Shown in pieces: positions 35,913 through 45,569 of a stretch of 64,000 nucleotides of DNA. How positions within the stretch are numbered: the first letter of the stretch is position 1; each line of letters opens with the position of its first letter. A program made the position numbers and the translations under genes. Below the pieces are notes generated by a model, which made no database searches, was not told the DNA's origin, and saw nothing but the letters and a program-made list of their open reading frames with translations. The stretch is from Mesorhizobium sp. M4B.F.Ca.ET.058.02.1.1 (GTDB lineage Bacteria > Pseudomonadota > Alphaproteobacteria > Rhizobiales > Rhizobiaceae), in NCBI RefSeq assembly GCF_003952505.1, contig NZ_CP034450.1:4650001-4714000 (forward strand). Reading direction: 5' to 3'.

Positions 35913-37517
35913 GCGCCCGAGCGGGCCGCCAGTTCCAAGGCAGGCCCTCGAGCCGTGTGATCGGCGTGTCGGCGATGCGGGAGAGGACGTCGGCAAGCCA
36001 GGCCTGGGGGTCAATATCGTTGAGCTTGGCGGTGTTGATCAGCGTCGCCATGAAGGCAGCCCGATCGGCACCTCGATCGGAGCCCGCGAACAACCAAGCT
36101 TTTCTGCCGAGAGCAAACCACGCAGCGCGCGTTCGGCCGCGTTGTTAGTGAGGCAAATCCGGCCATCGCCGAGGAAGGTCGTGAACCCTTCCCAGCGCTT
36201 CAGCATATAGTCGATTGGCTCGGCGACCGGAGAGCTGCGCGACAGTTTTGCCCGCTCTGCCCGCATCCAGGCCTCAAGTTCGGTGGCGAGAAGACGGCTT
36301 TCCTGCCGGCGTCGTTGCAGACGTTCGTCGGGGACGAGTCCGTTGATGTCGCGCTCGATATCGAACAGGGCGTCGACGCGTTTGACCGCCTCAAGCGCGA
36401 TCGGCGAGATCGGCGCGGCGTTCTTGCCACGCTTGGCATTCGTTGCGATGTCGGCAAGCACGAAGAACTTGCGGCGCGCATGCGCCCAGCACAGCGCCTG
36501 GGTCAGCGGACCGGGATCACGGTCCACCTTGAAGAGCGGATTGTAGCCGCCATAGGCATCGGCCTGCAGAATGCCGGTGAAGCTCCGCAAATGACGCTCG
36601 GGATGTTCCTGCCGCCGATCGCGCGAGGCATAGTAGAGGGCCGCCGGCGGCGATGTTCCGCCGAACGGCCGGTCATCCCTGACGTAGGTCCAGATGCGAC
36701 CGGTATCGGTCTTGCCGCGGGCCAGGATCGGCACGGTCGTGTCATCGGCATGTAGGCGGTCAGCACAAGCACATGGGCCTCGATCAGCGTATGCACCGGC
36801 TTGAGCGCCGCGGCACAAGCTCCGACCTGATCGGCCAGTGTGGAAAGGCTGAGGTCGATGCCCTCGGGCATAGCGCTCGCTCTGCCGGTTCAGCGGCTGG
36901 TGCTGGGCGAACTTCTCGAACAGGATCATCGCCAAAAGGTTCGGCCCGGCAAAGCCGCGCGGCGTCACATGGAAGGGCGCCGGCGGCTGCGAGATCTTCT
37001 CGCATTCGCGGCAAGAGAACTTCTCGCGCACGGTCTGGATCACCTTCCACTGGCGCGGGATCACCTCCAGCGTCTCGGTAACGTCCTCGCCAAGCTTGGC
37101 CAGCTTGCCCGAACCGCAACACGGGCAGTTCGCCGGCGCGGCTATGACCACGCGCTCACGGGGCAGATGTTCGGGGAAAGGCTTGCGCGACGGTCGCTTG
37201 CGCTCGAACGCCCTGACCGTCGAGGAGCGTGCCGTCAGTTCCGCCGCCAATTCGTCCTGGCTGGCGTCGGCTTCCAGTTCCTCAAGCTGCAACTCCATCT
37301 GTTCGAGAAGCCGCGCCTTGCGCTCCGAGCGGCGGCCATGGATCTCGCGCTTCAGCTTCTCGATCTCCAGCCTGAGTCGGGCGATCAGCGCATCCGAGTG
37401 CGAGTTCACGGCTTGCGCGCGGGCGGCGACTGCTTGCGCCTCCCGGCAGGCTGCACGCTCGGCGAGCGCGTGCGCACTGGCAAGATCACCAGGAAGCTGA
37501 TCGGCTGCATCGGTCAT
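35893..37517 (-). pseudogene. IS66 transposase (TnpC), frameshifted
   Basis: This DDE transposase of IS66 has about 530 codons from ATG 37517. It shows an N-terminal coiled coil (IARLRLEIEKLKREIHG), a zinc-finger-like CPCCGSGKL, FSCRECEKISQPPAPFHVTPRGFAGPNLLAMILFEKF, DDTTVP (first Asp), RDDRPFGG, LQADAYGGYNPLF (second Asp), CWAHARRKFF and NNAAERALRG (Glu). Two compensating frame changes corrupt residues between SERYA and RLHADDTTVP (36750-36880), and one base is missing near 36095, after which MFAGSDRGADRAAF and PLPWNW-like text continue to 35893. The same missing base is present in the fragment at 3-407. Confidence 0.88.
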
Positions 37518-37562
37518 GGCGCGATGGAATCATATTCGCTCCCGCCATGCCAGCGGTTTTGC

Positions 37563-37910
37563 TCATCCCGCCGAGCTTGGACGCCAGGTTTTTTGCGGCA
37601 TTCGCCAGTCGATGCCTTCGAGCCGATAGCCAAGCTGAGCGGGCGTGATCACCACCGTACCGTCGGCCGCCGAGGGCCAGATGAAGCGGCCGCGCTCGAG
37701 CTTCTTCGTAAACAGGCATGCACCCTGGCCGTCGTGCCAGGTCACCTTGATCAGCCCTCCCTGCCGCCCGCGGAAACAGAACAAATGACCGCTGTGCGGA
37801 TCGCGCTTCAATGTCTCCTGCACCATCAGCGACAGGCCGGGGAAGCCCTTGCGCATATCCGTATAGCCAGTGGCGAGCCACACCTTCACACCGCTCGGGA
37901 TCGAGATCAT
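37563..37910 (-). CDS. tnpB: IS66 accessory protein TnpB
   Basis: A 115-residue protein (IS66 Orf2 family), needed with TnpA and TnpC for IS66 transposition. Typical text is GVKVWLATGYTDMRKGFPGLSLMVQETLKRDPHSGHLFCFRGRQGGLIKV and WHDGQGACLFTKKLERGRF. It is intact. Its ATG at 37910 overlaps the tnpA stop. Confidence 0.93.
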   Translation of the reverse strand: MISIPSGVKVWLATGYTDMRKGFPGLSLMVQETLKRDPHSGHLFCFRGRQGGLIKVTWHDGQGACLFTKKLERGRFIWPSAADGTVVITPAQLGYRLEGIDWRMPQKTWRPSSAG

Positions 37911-38302
37911 CGCCGCTCCAGCACATCCAGGATCCGGCCGAGCGCCTCGCTATCGATATCACTCTCGACCCGCAGGCGGCGGGCGCCGCCAAGCTCGATC
38001 GTCACCATGCTGCTCTTCTTGCGCGGTCGGGAGATCGGCGGTGGCTGCGCAGGCGCAGGTGGCGCTGGCAGTGCCTCGACGACCTCCACGGGAACGAGCT
38101 GCGGCACGAACGGCGCGGAGATCTGGCAGAGCTCCTTGCGCCACCGGAAAAGCTGGCTCACATGGATGCCAGCCGATCGCGCAATCTCGGAAACACTGGC
38201 CCCAAGCTCAAACGTCGCGGCGACCAGCCGCTCCTTCTCCTCGCGAGACCAGCGCCGGCGCCGCTCGACCGACGTGATCACTTCGATCTGATGCTTCGTC
38301 AC
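37907..38302 (-). CDS. tnpA: IS66 accessory protein TnpA
   Basis: A 131-residue protein with an N-terminal helix-turn-helix (RRWSREEKERLVAATFELGASVSEIARSAGIHVSQLFRWRKEL), a Pro-rich linker (residues ~75-95) and a C-terminal basic/acidic tail. It is the standard first gene of IS66 and appears intact. Confidence 0.92.
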   Translation of the reverse strand: MTKHQIEVITSVERRRRWSREEKERLVAATFELGASVSEIARSAGIHVSQLFRWRKELCQISAPFVPQLVPVEVVEALPAPPAPAQPPPISRPRKKSSMVTIELGGARRLRVESDIDSEALGRILDVLERR

Positions 38303-38418
38303 AGGGCTACTCCTAGTGCTTGCACTAGGACTTGCAGCCTTCAGCCTACCTCAGCAAGGCGGCCGTCACCGTGGGGATACGCCGCAACTCCCCTGTCGTC
38401 GAGTGAACGAATGTTCTA

Positions 38419-39717
38419 TTACGATCGCTTTTTGGGCGCCACGTCCGTTCGTGCGGGAATTTGAAGGGCTTCTGATTGTCCTTGTTCGCCAAGGGTCTGA
38501 AATGGTGAGATCGACCAACTAATTAAGTCGATGGCACGATCAAGTATCGCCTCCGTCTGAGCAAGGCTGGGTGAAGCTGCAACGACATGCCCGATGCGGT
38601 CTCGGTAATCGCCTTTCCTGACGATCGGCGTCATTGGCTTAACATAGAATTTGACCTCGGCGACACCTGATACGGCAGCCGCCCGACCGCCTCCATCGAT
38701 CCAATCGAGGTTGCCATCGCGATCAGGAAGTAGGTAGCGCGCGGCCGCAGTGTGCGAACGCCTTCTGTGCAAATTTGATTCGTCGCCCGTGACAAGCGTA
38801 ATGTGCTCGGTGATGAGATCGACACCGTAAGCCAGCTGAGCCAGTTGAGATGCGGGGGCGCCGCCAAGCCGCGGATTGATTTCAATGACGACTGGGCCGC
38901 GCTTTGTCCAGCGGAATTCAATGTTCGTCGGGCCCCAGCTCAAACCGAGAGCTTGCAAACAGCTCAACGAAATACCGGAGATACGCTGATACTCGTCGTC
39001 TGTTATCGGGGCCGGATAAGTAAACTCACGAAAGACGAAATGCGGTGGGGGACCGAACTCAGCGGCGGCAATCTCGAATACCTCATTTCCCATTATGTCA
39101 GCGTAATAAAACCGGCCTTTTGCGAATTCTTCGACAAGTATAATCGGCGAAGACCGCCATATATGCTTCCCGCCCAATAGGTAGCTCGTATGTTCGGCTA
39201 ACTCATCAACGCTGCGGCACAATCGGACACCTATACTGCCGCTGCCCGTGGCAGGTTTGAGAATAACCGGTAGGCCGATTTCCGCGGCAGCGCTCTCTAC
39301 GTCCGGCGCATTTGCCGCCACGCGATAAGCAGGTATTGGCACGCCGGCCTCCGCAAGGAGCTGACGTTGGACGGATTTGTCACAGCATCGCTCAATCGAT
39401 GCGGGGTTAGGGCCCGGTAGACCGAAGTGCTGACAGAGCTTGCCAACCATAGCATAAGCCAACTCGTCGTCGCCCGAAAAGCCCGTAATGCCAGCAATCT
39501 GATAGGTTGCACCCAGCCGGGAACATTCGTGGATGAGCGCATCGAGATTATCTGTATCGACACGGATTGCCTCAGCACTTTTCGTCGCAAGATAGTCGTA
39601 CCGAGCTGGATCAGCCGACAGGGCAATCGGATGAAGGCCAAGGCGCTGGGCCGCTTGAACATACAGCAGACCGTTACCCTTATGGCCTTCAACCAGGATG
39701 AGCGCTCTTCTTTTCAT
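38419..39717 (-). CDS. ATP-grasp amide/peptide ligase, copy 2
   Basis: A paralogue of the gene at 12968-14197 with the same domain order. It starts MKRRALILVEGH (ATG 39717, with CGGAGA upstream) and has the ATP clamp VILKPATGSGSIGVRL and metal site VIEINPRLGGAPASQL. Here the canonical EINPRLGG is kept, whereas copy 1 has EVNPRLHG. It is 432 residues, with a C-terminal extension after SISPF (LGEQGQSEALQIP...) not shared with copy 1. No methyltransferase gene follows; IS66 lies directly downstream. A shared upstream region suggests shared regulation. Function is inferred as amide-bond formation between an amino acid and another amine. Confidence 0.86.
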   Translation of the reverse strand: MKRRALILVEGHKGNGLLYVQAAQRLGLHPIALSADPARYDYLATKSAEAIRVDTDNLDALIHECSRLGATYQIAGITGFSGDDELAYAMVGKLCQHFGLPGPNPASIERCCDKSVQRQLLAEAGVPIPAYRVAANAPDVESAAAEIGLPVILKPATGSGSIGVRLCRSVDELAEHTSYLLGGKHIWRSSPIILVEEFAKGRFYYADIMGNEVFEIAAAEFGPPPHFVFREFTYPAPITDDEYQRISGISLSCLQALGLSWGPTNIEFRWTKRGPVVIEINPRLGGAPASQLAQLAYGVDLITEHITLVTGDESNLHRRRSHTAAARYLLPDRDGNLDWIDGGGRAAAVSGVAEVKFYVKPMTPIVRKGDYRDRIGHVVAASPSLAQTEAILDRAIDLISWSISPFQTLGEQGQSEALQIPARTDVAPKKRS

Positions 39718-39960
39718 TGGCGTTGATCTCCGTTGCGTGCTGTGCGGCATATAAGCGTAAAAGGCATCAGCTTCTTATCTGTGCCTGACCCAGGCCTTGG
39801 CGAACGTACCATTGTCAGCGATTTGCGGTCGCAAAGATTCGGTAAAGTTTAGTTGAGGGATTTGTTGCAAACGCCTTGATTACCGGCCGTGTGGCATGGA
39901 GCCCAGCGACCGGGGTGCGATCTTCAATAGACGCCAGTTTGACCAGTCAATGATCCTGCT
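39718..39960 (-). promoter_or_regulatory. Conserved upstream region of ATP-grasp copy 2
   Basis: It matches 14198-14440 in pieces: GAACGTACCATTGTCAGC, GGTCGCAAAGATTCGGTAAAG and TTGAGGGATTTGTT. See the entry for copy 1. Confidence 0.5.
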
Positions 39961-39984
39961 TTGCTTGCGCTGGTACCTAGGAAT

Positions 39985-40110
39985 GCGTTTTTCGATGAAG
40001 CCGGCCACCGAGTCCGATCATTCCGATTTCATTCCGCCCGGGCGTTCCGATTGAAGTCGGCCATTTCTCGGACTGATCCTGGGTCTGGTTGATGTTTGGA
40101 TCGGGTTCTG
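39985..40110 (-). repeat. IS21-family terminal region remnant
   Basis: Repeated GAAGCCGGCCA / CATTCCGATTTCATTCCG words followed by TTTCTCGGACTGATCCTGGGTCT match the right end of the IS21 element at 54960-55102 in inverse orientation. It lies next to the IstB tail. Confidence 0.75.
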
Positions 40111-40117
40111 TTTGAGC

Positions 40118-40290
40118 TCAAGCGTGCGGTGTTTCAGGGGCTATTGGCGAGCGCTGTTTTCGCATGCTCTCTCCGGTCAGATCGATGCGATAGGCGTTGT
40201 GAACGAGGCGATCCAGGATGGCATCGGCCGTCCTCGCGGCACGCCTAGTGACCAAGCGAGTAGGCCGGCCAGCTCTTGCCTGTGCCGGGC
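40118..40290 (-). pseudogene. istB: IstB (IS21 helper ATPase) C-terminal fragment
   Basis: It reads ADAILDRLVHNAYRIDLTGESMRKQRSPIAPETPHA and stop, the exact C-terminal signature of IstB. Upstream homology is lost near 40290. Together with the terminal region at 39985-40110 it marks the right end of a deleted IS21 copy. Confidence 0.88.
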
Positions 40291-40606
40291 GGACTGGGTT
40301 CATAATGCCCGTTATCAGGGTGACGAAGGAAAGAAGATCGTCCGTTACGCTTTCATCCGCCATCCGCGTGCGGGCGAAGACATTTTCGTAACTGGTCGTC
40401 AGCGTTATTGCGGAGAGCTGCTTATGTTGGGCGGCAACCGGATTGCAGCTGGCGCTGATTCCGATCTGGATGACGCAAGAGACCGCCCTAACGATGGCGG
40501 TCCGCGAGGCGTCTCGGCTTGCGCTTTCATGCCTGCGCGACCTATGCCGTGAGATCGATGCGTGTGTAGGCTTTCCAAGGCGAGTCACGCCGGTCGGGAG
40601 ACCATA
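40291..40606. other. Unassigned stretch
   Basis: Both strands contain open frames without recognised similarity. It is probably mobile-element debris. Confidence 0.35.
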
Positions 40607-40768
40607 ATGCAGCGCAGCCAATTTCGGACCAACCAGCCAGACCTGTTCTCCGCAGAGACCGCCTCCCGTTGTTCCGGGCGAAGTGCCGGAAAGCGCTCTT
40701 CCGTTGATCGAAGCCTTTTTGAGCGAAGCCGCGGCGTGAGCCAGAGGGGCCCGGGGGGCAAATCATGA
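40607..40768 (+). pseudogene. Small ORF preceding a serine recombinase, frameshifted
   Basis: MQRSQFRTNQPDLFSAET, then a frame change (the other frame reads LPVVPGEVPESALP and ALLSEAAA). The stop overlaps the recombinase ATG (ATGA at 40765-40768). The N-terminal pattern, a basic start then (Y/N)QxDLF, is shared with the small gene at 63105-63302. Confidence 0.5.
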
Positions 40769-40985
40769 AGATCACCGCTGAACATCTTGCGCGCGGCGCT
40801 TATGCCTATGTTCGGCAGCCCACGGCCGATCAGCTTGCGAGCAATCCCGAGAGCCGGCCGACGCCAGTACGGCCTTGCAGAGCGTGCGCGGACCCTTAGC
40901 TGGAAAGACGCCATCTCGAAGGGGAGCAGACACCGGAGCGGCTCGGCTACCGCTCGGGTTGCGGTCATGCCTTCTCGGCCTCGGC
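40765..40985 (+). pseudogene. Large serine recombinase, N-terminal fragment
   Basis: It reads MKITAEHLARGAYAYVRQPTADQLASNPESR, then in another frame RRQYGLAERARTLSWKD. The YVRQSTADQ block normally contains the catalytic Ser (YxRQS); here it reads RQPT. The gene is cut off near 40985, where IS66 text begins. Confidence 0.72.
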
Positions 40986-41007
40986 GATCTCGGCCATCAA
41001 CAAACGC

Positions 41008-41508
41008 CAGCGTTGAAGCCGTGAAGCGCATCGATGCCCTGTTCGATATCGAGCGCGAGATCAACGGCCTGTTGCCAGGCCAACGCCTCGCCGTGCGCAA
41101 AGAGCGGAGCGCGCCGCTGGTCACCGAGCTCGAGCGCTGGATGTCGAGACGCGCGACAAGCTCTCGCGCGGACACGATCTGACCAAGGCCTTCAACTACA
41201 TGCTGCGCCGCTGGTCATCCTTCACCCGGTTCCTCGACGATGGGCGGATCTGCCTATCCAACAATGCAGCCGAGCGAGCCCTGCGCGGCATGAAAGTCCT
41301 GGCTGTTTTGCGGTTCCGATCGCGGCCGACAGCGCGCTGCCGTTCTCTACAGCCTGATCGCCAGCGCCAAGTTGAATGACGTCGACCCTCACGCCTGGCT
41401 CGCCGATATCCTGGCGCGCATCGCAGCCCACCCAGCACAGCGGATCGACGAGCTCCTCCCTTGGAACTGGCGCCGCGAGGGCCTCGACGCTGCGGCCGCC
41501 CAGCGCAA
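41008..41508 (+). pseudogene. IS66 transposase (TnpC) C-terminal fragment
   Basis: SVEAVKRIDALFDIEREINGLLPGQRL, ERSAPLVTELERW, then in shifted frames LTKAFNYMLRRWSSFTRFLDDGRICLSNNAAERALRG and [40 protein letters not shown]. It is close to the copy at 25.6-26.7 kb. The homology ends at 41508, where IS256 text continues in the same frame. Confidence 0.85.
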
Positions 41509-42095
41509 TGGCTACCGCGACCGGGACTGGGAGACGCGGGCCGGGACGGTCGAGCTGCGCAAGCTCAGGAAGGGAAGCTACTTCCCGGGTTTCCTCGAAC
41601 CGCGCCGCATGGCAGAGAAGGCGCTGACCGCCGTCATCCAGGAAGCTTATGTGCAAGGCATCTCGACCCGGTCGGTTGACGACCTGGTCAAGGCCATGGG
41701 CATGAGCGGCATCTCCCAGAGCCAGGTCTCGCGGCTGTGCGAGGAGATCGACGGCAAGGTGAAGGCCTTCCTCAAGCGGCCGATCGAGGGCGATTGGCCA
41801 TACCTGTGTGATCGACGCATTTACCTGAAGGTCCGCCGCGGTGGGCGGATCGTCTCGGTCGCCGTCATCATCGCTGTCGGCGTCAACGCGGACGGCCGGC
41901 GCGAGGTGCTGGGCATGGAGGTCGGCACGTCTGAGGCCGAGCCGATCTGGACGGAATTCCTGCGCAAGCTGACACGTCGCGGCCTGCGCGGCGTCAAGCT
42001 CGTCGTCTCTGACGCGCACGAAGGCCTCAAGAGCGCCGTCACCAAGGTGCTGTCGGCGACATGGCAGAGGTGCCGCGTGGGGCTGTTGAGGAAGC
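41509..42095 (+). pseudogene. IS256-family transposase, central part
   Basis: [63 protein letters not shown]...[18 protein letters not shown] and [55 protein letters not shown] (second Asp) mark an IS256/Mutator transposase. A small insertion changes the expected LWIDATYLKV, with the first catalytic Asp, to [10 protein letters not shown]. It is truncated at the N-terminus by IS66 and at the C-terminus near 42095. Confidence 0.88.
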
Positions 42096-42137
42096 TGGCT
42101 TTTCCACACCCGGTGCGAGGCAAGGACGCCTTGCCGT

Positions 42138-43012
42138 CAAACTGCGGAATGCCTTCTCAGGGTTCCTCGACGGACGCCAGAGGGCGCATCAGCAGCACCA
42201 ATCCCAGAAAATGGGCAAACAAAGCGGCCGCCAGCCGCTTGAGGTTTACCGCCGCCGCGGTGAGGTAGGCTTGGATCGTCATATTGGCGAGACCCCGCCG
42301 AACCGCTCGGGCAAGACCGTGCCAGTTCTTCGCCTCGCCATGGTAGCCTTCCGAGCGTCACCGGTGACGCTGATAGAGCTGTTTGTCCTCTTCCGACCAT
42401 CGCTCACGACGCCTGCGCGCCCTCAGCAACGCCGGATAATTATCGCCTACAACGACCGCCTTGTTGACGCGCCCTTTGGACAAGCAAATGGAGGCAAGGT
42501 CGCAGCCGGCGCAGTCGCTGGCGCGTGAATAGAAGAAGCGTTACCCGCCGGGGGGCCGCAACGTTTTTCCGCGCAGGCACTTCAGGATGTCGTGCTTGGC
42601 ATCGTAGCGGAAACGGCGCATCGGGACGGGGCTGCGGATTGGCTCCGCCTTGGCCGGTGTCAAGGCATCGATCGCGCGACACTCGAAAGCCCCGTACACT
42701 TTTGCGTAGGCATAGCCGGCATCTGCCATGACTGTGCTGATGGAGAGCCCTGTGGCCTCCATGGTGGCATCGATCCGATCGACGATCATTTGCCCTTCGT
42801 TGAGCTCGCCGGTGGTCACGGCGAAATCAAGGACCACACCGCGCAGATCATCAACGATGGCATGTTGTTTGTAGGCGGGCTCCAGCCTGCGATTGCGGGG
42901 CTTTTGTCGCCATGTTGGCATCCGGATCAGTGACACAGATCTTCTTGAACTTCCCGGTTTTGCGGCTCTTTCTGAGTGCCGCCTGCGCATCCTCGTTCGC
43001 CACGTTGCGCTG
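42138..43012 (-). pseudogene. IS1182-family transposase, degenerate
   Basis: Reverse-strand text in several frames: KSRKTGKFKKICVTDPDANM, YKQHAIVDDLRGVVLDFAVTTGELNEGQMI, VMADAGYAYAKVYGAFECR, IDALTPAKAEPIRSPVPMRRFRYDAKHDILKC, then [76 protein letters not shown]. The N-terminus is missing and frames shift repeatedly. Confidence 0.85.
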
Positions 43013-43374
43013 GCTTTATGACCGGCGCGATCTCGCCGAGGCCAAGGCTGATCTTGCCGCATGGCTTGCCAAATGGTCGGGCCGCTACCCAGGACTGACG
43101 ACGTGAGTGGAGCAGACCCTCGAGTGCACGCTGACCTTCTTTCGTCTACTACGCCAGCACCACAAGCACCTCAAGAGCACCAACATGCTCGAACGGCTCA
43201 ACGAGGAAATTCGCCGGCGCACCTATGTCGTGCGCATCTTGCCAACACCGAAAGCTGCCTGCGACTCGTCAGGGCTCTTGCCATCGAGACCAACGAAAAC
43301 TGGATGGAGGCCAACCGCTACATCAACATAGACGACCTACGCGAGCACAAGAAGGCTCGCTCTACGCCAAGCCG
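43005..43374 (+). pseudogene. IS256-family transposase, C-terminal fragment
   Basis: RDLAEAKADLAAWLAKWSGRYPGLTT, stop, VEQTLECTLTFFRLLRQHHKHLKSTNMLERLNEEIRRRTYVVRI, then in another frame NTESCLRLVRALAIETNENWMEANRYINIDDLREHKK. The STNMLERLNEEIRRR block contains the catalytic Glu of IS256. It seems to be a different IS256 subtype from the fragment at 41.5 kb. Confidence 0.82.
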
Positions 43375-43920
43375 CATGACCGGCTCCATGGCCGCCCCTT
43401 TTTGCAGAACTTGACGCACACAACCAACTCCCGAAGCCTTGGTTTCCACGGCGATTGCCCATCCCCTGGCACTCCGATTCACCGCGATAACGGCCAGTGA
43501 ATCAGGCTTCGCCTGGCAACGAAACCGGAAACTGAAATCGCAAGGAAACAGCCCACAAACACGTCGTTTCCGGCAAATTCGATACTGGAAATCAGCTGGT
43601 TTCTACGTACATGAATCACTTGCGATTCTTCACGACGATTTTCGGCGGACGAGGTTTCTCGGCTGGGCGGTGCCCAGGTCGAATGCATAGAACACACCCT
43701 CACTCAACGTCGGGACGGAAAGAGCGGGAGACGCTCTTTACGCTACATTTGAGGCTTCGACGGCTTCGGCCGTACAAACTGCCTCAGCTATTGAGCGTAG
43801 AGGAGACGCGGTTGACGACAGAGGCTATTCTGGCTAGCTCAGCTGAGTGGGTGATCCGAACCGACGTCCGCGACCGCAGCCAAATCGCAGCACTCGATAC
43901 GCCGCGAACACCATACGTGC
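43375..43920. other. Gene-free stretch
   Basis: No recognised coding or RNA features. Short overlapping ORFs only. Confidence 0.45.
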
Positions 43921-44466
43921 CTACCCTGCAAGCTGGTGCTGCGGCTGGGAAAAATACTCCTCGCGGGTCATTTCGTAATATCGGCAGAGTTCCCCGCTAT
44001 GCCAGCGGTCGTCGATATAGCGCAGCCCCAGCTTCGTGGCTGCCCGATGCGCCCGTGCATTGCCGCACCCAATGATGCCGACAACCTTTTCCTTGGTACA
44101 GTTTCGTAGGGCGTGCGTGATGGCGAAGCGTGCGGCCTCCGGACCCAAACCTCGTCCTATTCCGTGTTGCGCCAGTAAATAGGCGAGTTCGAGATTATTG
44201 GTGTCCTGGTAGTTGCGCAGGTCACAGCGACCGATGAAAATCGGACCATCATCGGCCTTTTCGTACACCATCCAGGCTCCGAAGCCGTTGGTGCGCCACT
44301 GGGCCAAAAAAAAATTGAGCCACTTGCGCACATCCTCAATAGTTTGCGGCACATTCCTGAAGTTTGCCTCCTGAACCACCGGATCGTTATGCAGCTTGAA
44401 CAATTCGGGCTCGTGTTCGGGCCGCATGGAGGTGAGGATCAAACGTTCGGTCTGATATGTGATCAT
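43921..44466 (-). CDS. GNAT acetyltransferase (RimJ/RimL type)
   Basis: This acetyl-CoA-dependent N-acetyltransferase of 181 residues is intact. It begins MITYQTERLILTSMRPEHEPELFKLHNDP. The acetyl-CoA-binding region is ELAYLLAQHGIGRGLGPEAARFAITHALRN, an R/Q-x-x-G-x-G/A variant (GIGRGLG). The C-terminal IIGCGNARAHRAATKLGLRYID is typical of RimJ/RimL-like enzymes, which acetylate ribosomal proteins or small toxins and antibiotics. ATG 44466 has GGAGA 7 bases upstream. A degenerate copy lies at 7.6-8.1 kb, and both copies lie within several kb of an ATP-grasp ligase, so a role in self-protection or tailoring of the ligase product is possible but unproven. Confidence 0.87.
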   Translation of the reverse strand: MITYQTERLILTSMRPEHEPELFKLHNDPVVQEANFRNVPQTIEDVRKWLNFFLAQWRTNGFGAWMVYEKADDGPIFIGRCDLRNYQDTNNLELAYLLAQHGIGRGLGPEAARFAITHALRNCTKEKVVGIIGCGNARAHRAATKLGLRYIDDRWHSGELCRYYEMTREEYFSQPQHQLAG

Positions 44467-44874
44467 CGGTATTCTCCAATCTGAGCGACTGATGTGGTGC
44501 CAGAGACGAAGCTCCTGCGTGCTGGAGTTCTCGAAACAGCCGAGAATTTGTTGGCATCAAGGCAAGCTCCCTTGATTGGCGAGATGCACAGTCTCGCCCC
44601 AGGCGACTTGGGGCGATGAACCCGATATGCTGCCTTGTGACATCGCCACTACCCACAATGAACGCACCGCTTCACGCGGGTTGCGTCCACGATTGATAGA
44701 ACGGGATTCGCGAGCTCCACATTAGCAGGCGCACAGATGTGCGCACCTACCAAGGTTGCGAGGGTTCTGTCGCAAAATCTGAGACGACTTGTGAATAGCC
44801 ATCTTGGCCTGCCTGCCAGGCGGGGGGATTCGAATTGCTCCGCGATCGACGGGTCAGGGAGTAGGCGTACCTCG
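44467..44874. other. Gene-free stretch
   Basis: Nothing recognisable. The right boundary carries an ISL3-like terminal sequence at about 44875. Confidence 0.4.
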
Positions 44875-45415
44875 GGTCGACGTCCCATCAGGTGGCGTAG
44901 CTTGGCCGTTCGACCATGGCTCAGTGATGGCGGCGCGGACAGCGGCGTGGTCACGAACGATGCCGTTGGCGAAAGATGCGACGAGACTTCTCCTGGCGGC
45001 CTCGATCCACGGCTCGAGATCATCGGCAAGCTTCTTGCGGATCATGGAATGGAAACCGACGACTAGGTTGCGTGCTTCCACCAGCATGGGCACGCCCGCC
45101 TCGACAGCGGCTATCATCACAGTGTCGGCTTTACTCAGATGATCACGTGCAGTGGTCATCAACCGTGCGATCGTTCTGGCTGAGGGCACCTTGTGGAGTT
45201 GCTGATCGGATGCCTGCTAGGCGTGTCTTCGTCGCCGTGCCCATTCGCTGACGACGCCCAGGCGTCCCCGAAAGCCCTTTGTCTTCAGCCGCCGCCAAAG
45301 CTCGCTCGCATTGTCGCAGCCCGAGACCCAATGCCCGTCCAGAAAGGGGAGCCAGGCCTCGAGTGAACTCTGCCGAACGCGGAAGATATCGGTCCGCTGG
45401 CCGCGGATTCACGGC
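44875..45415 (-). pseudogene. ISL3-family transposase, C-terminal remnant
   Basis: The reverse strand gives LPFLDGHWVSGCDNASELWRRLKTKGFRGRLGVVSEWARRR in one frame, then IARLMTTARDHLSKADTVMIAAVEAGVPMLVEARNLVVGFHSMIRKK and RRSLVASFANGIVRDHAAVRAAITEPWSNGQ, typical of the ISL3 DDE domain and its C-terminus. A terminus-like GGTCGACGTCCCATCAGGTGG lies at ~44877. The N-terminal half is missing. Confidence 0.78.
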
Positions 45416-45569
45416 GGGAACTCGAGGGGGACGACGGTAGGCCCACGGGACTACCAGGAAGTCGAACTCCGTCGAGACTTTCTTTGTTCTACGTCCGAGC
45501 TCCTCGAAGAGAGGGCGTGGAGGTTACGTGCTGCTGCAGTTTACAGAGCTCGGCTGCCAGGTCTTTCCC

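Larger units (their letters stand above)
35893..38302 (-). mobile_element. IS66-family insertion sequence (tnpA, tnpB, tnpC)
   Basis: The three standard IS66 genes are present in order, with tnpA and tnpB overlapping by four bases and tnpC following after 45 bp. tnpC is damaged. The outer ends could not be fixed: clear inverted termini were not found, and the DUF6429 gene at the distal end may be part of the element. Confidence 0.85.

Noticed and set aside
39800..39900. nod-box-like sequence upstream of ATP-grasp copy 2
   Set aside because: Only a short TTTACC.AATC stretch on the reverse strand resembles the box; the remaining half-sites are absent and copy 1 lacks it.
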